Assembly (NCBI RefSeq): GCF_001625215.2
Contig: NC_030383.2
Location: 2,678,779-2,742,778 of the forward strand
Source of the DNA: Daucus carota subsp. sativus
Taxonomy: Eukaryota; Streptophyta; Magnoliopsida; Apiales; Apiaceae
Reading direction: 5' to 3'
Length of the DNA: 64,000 bases
Both the position numbers and the translations under genes were made by a program. The notes below the pieces were generated by a model, which saw only the letters and a program-made list of their open reading frames with translations, did no database searches and was not told where the DNA came from. Shown here one piece after another: positions 23,834-33,801 of the stretch (position 1 is the first letter of the stretch; every line of letters begins with the position of its first letter).

Positions 23834-24923
23834 CACAACTGGATCTTAATCTATATTTTAATAAAGTTTGATTGACGGTTCAAAATTTTTATACTATCGT
23901 AATAAATTATAATATAGAGATCGTTTTAGAAAGAATTTCTGCGATCTTGAAAGCTGAATGAAAAAAATTACACAGTGTACATTGGAAGAAAATGTGAGAA
24001 AATAGACATTACATATTTGGATTAGATATATAAGATTATTATGATTGAACCTTAAATTTTAAAATTATTTTATGGTTTTCTTATAAAAATTTTAAATTAC
24101 TTGACCTAGGGATAGTAACAAAATAATTAATATCATGTTAATTATTAGAGTCATAGTCTCTAAGTTACTTGAATAAAGAAAAGGTACTGGATGTCACAAA
24201 ATTAATAATATCCAACGTAACAGGACTCAAAATATTATTTATCAGATTATTCGGTATTTTGATTTTATAAAAAAGAAGCTAAATCATGTTATATTTTTAT
24301 ATGAAAAATAGTCGGGCTGCTCGCTCGGCTCAAACTCATTAAACCTGTGTGATTTTTTCATTTTAATCCTACAAGTAATTTTGTTGCAGAACAATATAAC
24401 TAACTAATACAAAATGTATTTAATAGAACCCAATTTTAATGAATATTTAATCATGGTTAATTCAAAGTTGACATGAATGCTAGATGCATTATGAAGACAT
24501 CAGTTTAAAGAACCATTATAATTTTTTTAATATTATGCGAACATTATGCAGCTGCTCGCGGTACTAGAAATCTCAAAATAACAATATGCGTTTGTAGAAA
24601 CACACAATTATAAGTGTATTACCTATAGTTCCCTGTATAATAACTACCAATATGCATGTGTAAATTAGAAGAAAAAATATGAGAATAAATTTCAAAAACA
24701 CTTTCTAGAAATTCTTCTGACTTTATATTTACTGTAGTTTGATTTTAAAATAATTTTTTTGATTTAACATGAGATGACGTCTAAACATATAAATAAACAT
24801 ATCATATTTCTGGTAAGATATTATTATTTTAAAGTAAATGATCAAAAACACAACTTAAATCCAAATGTAAAGAAATGCATGTAAAAAAATTGCATATCGC
24901 AGTATAAAGCCCACGTATCAATT
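23834..24923. other. intergenic, no gene seen
   Basis: Very AT-rich DNA. No open frame, repeat end or regulatory motif could be supported. Confidence 0.5.
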
Positions 24924-25108
24924 TTTTTTTTGCCGGAAAAAAAAAAAAATCATTAATGATTCAAGTCTTCAAACATTACATGAATAAAATCCGGGTGGAC
25001 ATTTTCCTCCCTCCAAATACGATCAGCTATTCAACTAGTGTGTCTCGCTATGAACTGAGCCAAGTTGTTCGCGGACCGTTTCACAAAGTTTGGAAGCATC
25101 TTACGGTT
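24924..25108 (-). mobile_element. 5'-truncated LINE, 3' end of the RNase H region
   Basis: On the minus strand the frame reads KRSANNLAQFIAR, an internal stop, then IADRIWREENVHPDF and MFEDLNH followed by a stop. This resembles the C-terminal RNase H part of plant L1-type LINEs. A poly(A)-like tail follows. Target duplication ACGTATCAATT lies at 24913-24923 and 25109-25119. The insertion is severely 5'-truncated, as usual for LINEs, and carries at least one stop. Confidence 0.75.
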
Positions 25109-25119
25109 ACGTATCAATT

Positions 25120-25719
25120 AATTTAATAACTTGTTAATACATGTGGCATCATCTTAATTTTAACTTAACCATGATTATGAATTAGTGAAATTAGATTTTT
25201 AAATAAAGTTATCCGGTAGCAAAGTCTTTTTTTTGTACATAATTATAGGTGTTCACGTGATTAATGTTGCAGTTGCTGTCCTAATTATTTAGATTTCCTG
25301 TTGATTTAATTGGTTAATACTTTTGACAGAAAGAAGTGGTAGTTACTTTCATCGATCATTTTGTGTTAACTTTTAATAAAGCGCCAGATTCTAATTACAT
25401 CCATTTATCCTTTTTTGTTGAGACATCACTGCCAATGCATTTATCAGGGGGAACCAACTAACCGACCATTTCATAAGATTAAATACTAATTACGAATCAA
25501 ATATAAATTTATGTTTTTCCAATGAATTCAACCCAATCTATATCATAAGTATTTTACATTTTACAATTATTTAAAAATTGTATTTGAATTCTATGAGAAT
25601 TTCTTTTATGGATCGACACCCTATATATATATTTCATTAAAATATGTAACTGATTAAATTATTAAAAATAAATAGATAGGTTATAAAATTTATAATATTA
25701 TTTCATAGAAACAATACTA
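25120..25719. other. intergenic, no gene seen
   Basis: AT-rich and without recognisable genes or repeat termini. Confidence 0.5.
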
Positions 25720-25966
25720 CTCCGTCCCATTTAATTGTATACGTTTCTTTTCAACTGCTCGACACGCATTTCAATGCTCTTATAAAATATAGTTCCGTAA
25801 CTTATTTTTGAGATTTTCTTTTTCTGAATAAAAATATAACATCCAAACTTTAATTCAGAAAAAGAAAATTTTAAAAATAAATTACACAACTACACTTTAC
25901 AGGAGCATTAAAGTCCGTGCCGCGTCCCCGTTCCCCAATGTATACAATTCAGAGGGACGGAGGGAG
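25720..25966. mobile_element. Stowaway-like MITE with internal palindrome
   Basis: The ends CTCCGTCCCATTTAATTGTA and its inverted counterpart (GGGACGGAGGGAG) are flanked by TA. The centre is a large palindrome around TTTTTCTGAAT/ATTCAGAAAAA, so the whole element can fold into a hairpin. Confidence 0.75.
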
Positions 25967-26380
25967 TAATAATTAAGTAATCAAATTTAATTACTCAAAA
26001 AAAGAGAGTAATCAGATTTAAAAAACTACAACTCGTCTGATTTAATCCCAGATAAAAGGTTTCGGCAAGAGGTGTTGGACAATTCAAGGGATCAAGAATC
26101 CGAATTTCACATAATCCCAACTTCGCCTTTATCGATGATCATACTAGATTATAGGCTCCGAGTTATATATTTATAATTTTATCATTTATATTTTAAATTT
26201 GATTAAATCTTTAAATATTTTAACTTGATTACTAATAAAATTTTTTATTAAAATACTTATATAGTTATATATTAAAAATACCTGTAAAATAATATCGGTC
26301 GGCTAATAAAACTCAACCAACCAATAAAATTATTAATATTTTAGTTTTAATACAACAACAACAACAACAACAACAACAAA

Positions 26381-26442
<62 letters not shown>

Positions 26443-26810
26443 TAATAATACAAATAGATAGTATAAATATATGGTATTACTTTAAAAATGATAGCATGGA
26501 GTAATTAAAAATAACCTGAATTTATTTAATTGAAACATATTATTGATTGTATATTAATAATTATATATAATAATATTATCTTTTTATAAGTATATTGCAT
26601 GTGTTATTTTTAGAAAATCGGTTTTTTAGTTTTTGTTTAGTTAAAAAGAGTAGTTGATATGTTGTCCAATATTAATTTTAGAAAATTGAGTTTTTTCAGT
26701 TAGAAAATAAAAAAAAATAGTTAAAAAGGATAATTGATTAAATAAGTGGACCCGGTCCAAATACGTGCTAGCCAACCTACTAAACTTTTAATATTTGGAC
26801 TTTGATAGTA
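25967..26810. other. intergenic with a trinucleotide microsatellite
   Basis: AT-rich DNA carrying a (CAA)n then (TAA)n tract at about 26353-26451. No gene was seen. Confidence 0.6.
26353..26451. repeat. (CAA)n(TAA)n microsatellite
   Basis: About nine CAA units followed by more than twenty TAA units with one CAA interruption near the end. It is likely to be length-polymorphic. Confidence 0.9.
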
Positions 26811-27734
26811 CTAGTTTATAACCCGTGCAATGCACGAGACTTTTTTAGTTTTTTTATAAAAATTTAATTTTAATATATTTAAAACAATGAAAATATTATT
26901 TATCAATAATAAATTATAATTTTAAATTAAATATAAATAAAATATAAAAATATAGTAATTTCAAGGTAGAACTGTTTGTTCAGTACTAACATCATCTCGT
27001 CTCGCATTTTTGGTCACGTCATAATTTTGACTTTTGTCTTCGCGTTTGTTCATTAACATTGTAATATTGTTCACACCATTATTTATTATGATCAGCTCTT
27101 TGTTATTTCTTTATGTATCTTTTGAAATATTTTTCATAAAATCTTATGTTCGTTTTTTATTCCTCTGATATATATATTTTGATATTAATAAAATGTTACA
27201 AAATGCTTTTTACAAAGATGAAAAGAGAAATTCGTGAGCCTGATATAGAGTGATTTTTGTTCAAAATTTTGACCAGTTTTATATTTGAAAGATTTTGGTG
27301 TTGTCGCCGATGTTGAAAATTCTGCTATATAAAACATTTTTGGTCAACTTGTATTGTACGAGAGAATTTTGTGGGGTTTTATAATCTATGAGTTAAGTTA
27401 CATGTAGTCCACATGTTTACTGTAGTAACGTAGACCATGTATGTTCTGCAACTGTAGAATGACATTAAAACATTGTAAAATGTATGAAACTCGTTATTTT
27501 GTGAAAGAGTTTTAAATCAAATGGACCACTAGTTCTGTTCAAAAATCTCACCTAGACCACCCATTAAAAAACCATATCATTTAGACCACTAAATTGAGTA
27601 TATATATCATTATGTTTAGGCTAAAATACATTTTTACCATTGAGATATGTCTCGGTGGACACACTAGCCATCAAGTTTTCAAAAAATACGGTTCAGCCAT
27701 GCAAGTATGCTGTTATGTATGTTTTGGCCATAAC

Positions 27735-28381
27735 TAGGGGTGTACACGGGTTGCCCAAACCGTTTAAACCAACCCAAACCGGCCCTATTTTCGGCCGAAC
27801 CAAACCGAAAATTTTAAACCGTTCTTTAATTGGGTTGAATCAGCTCCAACCCGACTTTAATGGGTTGGGCATGGTTTTAGATTTTATTTGGCCAACCCAA
27901 CCCAACCCGAGGGTATTTTAATAAAAATACATTATATATATAATATATATACCTAACAAAACTGTATATATGTAAAATATAGCTACCCAATTGAAATTAT
28001 AACATTAGTGTGATAAAACTGAATTATAACATTGGTATCTTTTCTCGAATTTCCTTTAAAATATCTTTCCTGCACATTTGTTATTCGTCTGCTTGCCTTT
28101 TGAGAGTTCGATAGTGAAGCTACTATCCTTTAAAGGTCCGAACTTGTTTTAGTGCTCTATAATTTGTAGGTTGCGTAACAATTTTAAAACTGCAAAATAT
28201 GCGATTTAGTAGTTAGTAATCCGTCAAACCGACCCAACCCAACTCAAACCGAAGTATGGCAAATTGGGTTGGGTTATAAATTAAATTTAATGGGTTGGGT
28301 TCGAAAATTAGCAAACCGAATTTAATGGGTTGGGTCGATAAAAAATCTAAACCGGGCCAACCCGCCCCGCGCACACCCCTA
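27735..28381. mobile_element. non-autonomous hAT element
   Basis: The termini TAGGGGTGTACACGGG and CCCGCGCACACCCCTA are inverted repeats, with many TGGGTTGGGTT/AACCCAACCC words inside. A perfect 8-bp target duplication, GCCATAAC, lies at 27727-27734 and 28382-28389. The opposite arm of the surrounding Mutator-like element shows the empty site. Confidence 0.9.
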
Positions 28382-28618
28382 GCCATAACCGAGCTGGTTT
28401 TCCGCTCGGTCCGAGCGGAAAACCAGAAACCGGGGGTGAGTGGAGCGCACTTGCGGTTCCCTGCAAATGTAAGAAGTAGAGGGCGTTGTTCTTGTTTGCT
28501 CTTGGAAAGCGGCGAGGCAGTAGCCCCTTGCATGCCATCTATATAATTGATTTGACTTTAACTTAATAAGCAACTCCTGTAAATAATAATAAATTCCTTA
28601 TTTGTAGCATTAAAATTT

Positions 28619-29100
28619 ATATATGAAAATAAATAATAATATTTAATTTATTAATATAGTCTTTAAAAAATATTTAATTTATTAAAATAATTTTTATTAA
28701 AATATGTTGTGATTATTCGGAACAAATAAATGATATTACTTCTGTCCCAAAATAAGTGTCGCTTTGACTTTTTGCGCGTAATTTTAGATGTAAAAAAAAC
28801 GTACTTCTACACATTATTTTTTATATTTTTTTTTGAATAAGAATATAGATGTTAAACTTTTATTCAGAAAAAAAAATTTAAAAATAATATGTCGAAGTAT
28901 AATTTTTTGTGCACCTTAAATTACGTGAAAAGTCAAAATGATACTTATTTTGGATTGAGGGAGTAACAAACATATTCGGGAATTAGTCGGAATGATCAAT
29001 GAGGTAGTAGTCGAAATATATGAAAATAAATAATAATATTTAATTTATTAAAATATTTTAAAAAAATATGTTGTGATCATTCGGAACATAAAATTAGTGA
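28619..29100. repeat. pair of about 100-bp direct repeats flanking a Stowaway MITE
   Basis: TATATGAAAATAAATAATAA and the sequence after it, up to the CATTCGGAAC-type end, occur at about 28619-28735 and again at about 29018-29100. The MITE at 28739-28963 lies between them. This looks like an older tandem repeat into which the MITE moved. Confidence 0.6.
28739..28963. mobile_element. Stowaway-like MITE
   Basis: The left end CTTCTGTCCCAAAATAAGTG and the right end CACTT-like inverted counterpart ending GAGGGAG are flanked by TA. A central fold around TTTTTTTTGAATAAGAATAT/TTTTATTCAG is visible. Confidence 0.75.
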
Positions 29101-29685
29101 TACTAAACCTATTCGAAAAATAATCAGAATGATTTTTTCTAAATAAGCAGCCATGCAAGCAATTCATTCAAACTGCAAAAGGAGCTGAAAAGGCTCCCAG
29201 TTTCGGTTTCTTTTCCTGGGCTCGGTTTCATTTGTTTTGGTGGTACTAAAGAGTAAAGACTCATCTCTTAATGAATTTCCTGACTTAAGCGAAAAAAAAA
29301 TATTAGGCATCAAATTTTGATTTCTTTATGCATATAAATATAGTGATAGTTTGGTATGCAAAAGATTATTTATTATTTTTTGATAATATTATGTTAATTA
29401 TAGTCGATAAATAAATTATAAAATTTATCTATAAGTAAGTGGACAATTTGATAAATTAATTTTTAAGTTAAAAATATTAATTTTATTTAAATATTTATAT
29501 ATTTTCAAATATATAAGGATTAGTGAAGGGGTATACGTATATATTAATATTTAAACTATTTCAAATTTATACATAAAGATAATATATTAAATATAAGTAA
29601 ATCAATCAGTGATTAAAAAAAATTATTATCAGAATATAATAAAATTTAATTTATTTACGAATTTAAAATTTTAAGTTGTAATTAA

Positions 29686-30735
29686 TGTTGATAGAGGAAT
29701 TTGGTAAATCAACAAACGTGAGGTTCGTTGACGGACTTAGGTGTTTCACGGTGACTTTATGACGGAGATCCGCTGTGGGCGGTGGATTTAGGTGTTTGAG
29801 GGTGGCTGAGATCAAGGGAATATATTTCTGCTCTCGTTCTCACAACTCTCGATATATCCCCTTGATGTGCCTACGTACCCCTTTATATAGGGGATCAAGC
29901 CATACGTAGTTCTATTGAACCAAGACTCCTAGTTTGATCAGGACTAGGCCTCTTGGGGATAAGACCAACCGTGGGTCGATGACTTATCACTTAGAGTTCT
30001 ACTCTAGTTAGAAGTAAGCCTTGAGGCAACTACCTTAGAATCCTAGTCCAAGTACATCACGGATACGGCATCATCTCCACTACGAGAGATGACACTAACC
30101 GCTACTCTTCGTAGCATGGTGGAGACATCGGATAGAGCCGTGACCACTCCTACGAGGCGTAGGGACGCGTTCTTACCCCCTAGTGAAGGTTCTCACTAAG
30201 AGGTAAGACCATTGAGGAGCCAAATTACACGATCGTCTCAGTCCCCCAATGAGGGCTAACTCACCAGAATACAGGACCCAGACATATGATCGGCCTTCAT
30301 GTCACCCCTGAGGGCCTTCTACAACCGTGATCACCCCAAGCCCCCGCACGAGGACAACCCGGCAGATAGCAGGATTGGGGATTATAGATCACGCCCGGTC
30401 GTAACCCGGGAACTACCAGATGAGCCTGATAACTTCCAGATGAGCCTGGCACTAGTCTTCATATCCCTCGGAAGGGTAGGTCTTCGTATCCCTCGGAAGG
30501 GTAGGTCTTCGTATCCCTCGGAAGGGTCGTCATCGAGACCCACTCAACCTCACACACAATAAGATTATCTATGGGCGCGACCACGGAGGGCGCACCCTTC
30601 GCCTTCATCATTTGTTCCTCTTTATTCTTCAGACATGGTGCACATGTCCCTGAGACAAAGGGCCGCGCCCCTCAAGATTTGCTCCGCGGAGGGCGCGCCC
30701 TCCTCTCTCTCTCATAGCCAAAATCGGTCATAACA
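29686..30735. mobile_element. solo LTR of an LTR retrotransposon (fossil)
   Basis: A 1,050-bp segment begins TGTTGATAG and ends GTCATAACA, the TG..CA form of an LTR. It is flanked by the 5-bp target duplication ATTAA at 29681-29685 and 30736-30740. No internal coding region, primer-binding site or second LTR accompanies it, so it is a recombination product. Its GC-richer composition, with a three-fold 25-bp tandem repeat at about 30456-30530, stands out from its surroundings. The identical 5-bp flanks suggest a moderate to young age. The superfamily is unresolved. Confidence 0.8.
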
Positions 30736-32450
30736 ATTAATTAAAATAAATAATATAAAATATATTCAGAAATTAGTCGATTAATGGGAATAATAAACTT
30801 AGATAATAACATAAAAATTATTTGTATCTTCTTTAGTCAGAAAGGATGAGGCATGAGCATCGAGCTGTTGTACCGAGCAGGCGAGTATTGTTATCAGCTA
30901 TTGCCTGTTAGCAAGTTTTAACAGCAAGACATGCTGGACAAAAAAACACAGGTGAGGGGTCCCACTCATTGTTCACCAACAACTTACTCTCTTTCATTTC
31001 AAAGCAGTTGTACTACACTCACCACCGGTTTGCTGCTTTCCGCTCGGTTATGGTGGTGCTGTTCAGTTTTACGTACTTACATGATCGAACCGTATTTTTT
31101 GAAACCTTGATGGTTGTTGTGTCCATCAAGGCATATCTCAATGGCAAAAATGTATTTTAGCCTTATGTTTAATAAGGTTTTGTTCATTGACATAATTTGT
31201 TAAGTTTTTAAACTTTCTGTCCCAATTCAAAGTTGACGTGTTCATCAATGTTAAATCCGGCATGCATCCGACATGGCGTCTAGAAAAAAAGATAAATTAA
31301 ATAGATTAATCGGGCCAACCTAATAAAAACATGTAAGTAGAATAAAAGCCCTAATTAAACTATTCATTGGGGAGAAAATGCATTTGAGAGGTCATAAATT
31401 CGACCACTCAAGTTTGAATGGGACCGAAAGTTTAAAAATTTATCATTCTCTGTCAATTACCATGACGTTATCAAACAGAATGATATATATACTCAATTTA
31501 GTGGTTTAAATGATATGATTTTTTTAATGAGTGGTCTAGGTGAGATTTTTAGACAGAATGAGTGGCTCCCTTGATATAAAACCCTTTTGTGAAATACATT
31601 TTATAAATATCACTATTTCATGAAAAATATTAAAAATCATTTATGTTCGACTAGTAGAACACATATGTTCAGTAATATGTAAATATGTTCTGCAAACTTA
31701 ACATGTTTTGTAGAATAATGTGTTTTTCACTATTTAACTTGTAGAATGTTTAGGATTGTCAAAATTTTTAACAAAATAATGATTTTTATAGAACATGATT
31801 TGCAAAATAACACATTTTGCAATGTTTTTATGCCATTCTATAGTTGCACAATATACGTGGTCTACGGTATTATAGTAAATATGTGGACTACATAGAATTT
31901 TGTTCTATAATCTATACATGTGATACCAACTTCTATTAGATTATATTAATAAACGTATTTTATATTAGAATTATGATACTTATTGTGATTTATTTTTCTA
32001 AAAATTTATATGGTTCTAGGATTAAAATTGGTAAACATGATTTGTTTTTAATTAAGAAAAGGAATCATAAACATACAAGTAAAAAGGTATAATTTGTTTT
32101 GGATTAAGAAAAGAATTTTGTGTTCGTTCCTCACATAAATTTGGCTTATTAATTTTGATATTGTGCATAATATTATTATTATTTAGTATGTTGTTTAAGA
32201 AAATATATCCGACAAAAATATTTATTTTGGATTAAAAAAAGTCATAAACATGTAAAAATTAGAACTTGTTTTAGATTAGAAGAAATCATAAATATGCAAG
32301 TAGATATCAGTTGTCATATAGAAGTGAACATAATTTTGTTCTAATCTAAAGGTGCTTATTTGTTCTCTAATAATAGGTTCACGATAATGAGACGACCATG
32401 CGGAAACCAAATTATCTCGCTTATACTTGTTATACTTAGCTTATTATGTA

Positions 32451-33710
32451 TAAGCATATAACAGCATAGATCAGTAAATCTGCTCCAAATATGAGAAACA
32501 TTGATTCAACTTTTGATCAGTTAATTTAATATTAAAATGATAATTTTTTCCCTTTTTCTAGTTCAAATGTGAGGGAATATTTGCTTATATTCAGTTAGAT
32601 GATATATTTATTTGAACGAGAAAAACTCTTTTTTCTGGATACTGTATCTTTGATTTTTTTCTATTGATAAAATTATTTTTTTTTGACAAAAAAAAAAATA
32701 AATTTAAATCTATCAAGCTTAACAGAAGATGGAGTGAAAATTTGGATTAGAGTCATTAGACTCGAATTTTCCATTTGCAGCAGCCGGAAATGACCTAGAA
32801 ACAGTCAAATACTTTTAATCGATGGAAGTCAAATTTCATATCAAAACTAGATCAAAATATATTAATTTCAAGCATGCACTGTAAATTAGTTTGCTTTCTT
32901 TTCATCTTTTAAAATTATCTGTTCTTTCTTGTCGAAAGACTCTTGTTATGCTTCTTCTTTAAAGCTAATTCAATTATATAATTTTGCACTGAACTCAATA
33001 AATTAACATTTTGATGATTATTAACTTAAAATCACTGCTCAGTTCCGTCCTTTTCCAAATGGAAAATACTCGCTAAAGTATTAATTTTAATTTTTTTTTG
33101 TCAGGAAGTATTATTTAAAATTTTAATAAGTAATATCTGATTAATTATACTTGCATTAGGAACAACCAAATTAATATTAATCACGTCATTCGAAACAAAA
33201 TCGCGACAAGTTTTGAATTTATATATTCCAAAATTAAAAAAAGAAACTTTTTCATGCACACGAAAGCAGAATTAAATCATGTTATTTTCTGAAACCAAAT
33301 CATGTTATTTAATATTCAGATATAAATTTTAAAATAATTTCCGACTTTCTCCTATTATTTTCATGTAATAAATTTTGTAAGAAACTAAATCATTATCGCA
33401 TAATTTGCTTTCCAAAAAAGAAGATAAGTTGAATTGAATCGTTAATACTGAGAATGATACAGATCACATGGGCAGATCTTACGAACAGGTCATAGTGACG
33501 TAGCACAAATCCGTAATATAGTCATCAAACCAAGGATATTTCGGTCTTTTAAAAAAATTCAAAATCTCGCGGGTAGAACGAATAATAAAGAGAACGAGAG
33601 AGTAACAAAATACACGTTTTCTATAAGGATAGCCCAAACAGAATCGAGTTACAATCGGACTCTCTTCCGCTCTAACAAACTCTGTTACACCTGTACACAC
33701 CGATCTCTTT
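32451..33710. other. intergenic and promoter of the ABCG31-like gene
   Basis: AT-rich DNA with no gene seen. The last few hundred bp before the TATA box at 33711 are the likely promoter. Confidence 0.5.
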
Positions 33711-33719
33711 CTATAAATA
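33711..33719 (+). promoter_or_regulatory. TATA box of the ABCG31-like gene
   Basis: CTATAAATA lies about 90 bp before the ATG. The transcribed leader that follows begins with a (GA)n tract at 33723-33760, a common plant 5'-leader feature. Confidence 0.7.
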
Positions 33720-33722
33720 TCC

Positions 33723-33762
33723 AGAGAGAGAGAGAGAGAGAGAGATTGAGAGAGAGAGAGGG
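33723..33762 (+). repeat. (GA)n microsatellite in the 5' leader
   Basis: GA repeats with one TT interruption, between the TATA box and the start codon of the ABCG gene. Confidence 0.85.
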
Positions 33763-33801
33763 ATAAAACCCTAGCCTACTAGTAGTGTGATCTGTTTAAT
33801 A

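Larger units (their letters stand above)
27390..31905. mobile_element. Mutator-like non-autonomous element with long terminal inverted repeats
   Basis: The left arm (27390-27734 plus 28390 to about 28440) is the inverted counterpart of the right arm (about 31010-31905). Both termini start with GA and share ATGTAGTCCACAT within 25 bp of the end. Both arms carry GTAGACCA and CTCACCTAGACCA-type blocks. The target duplication TATAATCTAT lies at 27380-27389 and 31906-31915. The right arm has about 300 extra bp (about 31165-31480). No transposase frame is present. Three younger elements sit inside it. Confidence 0.75.
26811..32450 (-). mobile_element. Helitron-type element, copy B, split by a Mutator-like insertion
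   Basis: Read on the minus strand, the 3' end is the hairpin CTCGTGCATTGCACGGG then a short spacer and CTAG at 26811-26814. The two outer parts, 26811-27389 and 31906-32450, together match copy A (13190-14104) in reverse orientation. The middle, 27390-31905, is a later insertion with its own target duplication. The 5' boundary near 32450 is uncertain. Confidence 0.6.

Noticed and set aside
26353-26451. a CRISPR-like or satellite array
   Set aside because: It is a simple trinucleotide microsatellite without spacers, and the window is eukaryotic.
28213-28546. several 60-100-codon frames near the hAT element
   Set aside because: They come from GGTTGGGTT-type repeats and inverted-repeat DNA of the Mutator-like element.
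30299-30562. 87-codon frame in the solo LTR
   Set aside because: It consists partly of a 25-bp tandem repeat inside an LTR and has no protein-like features.
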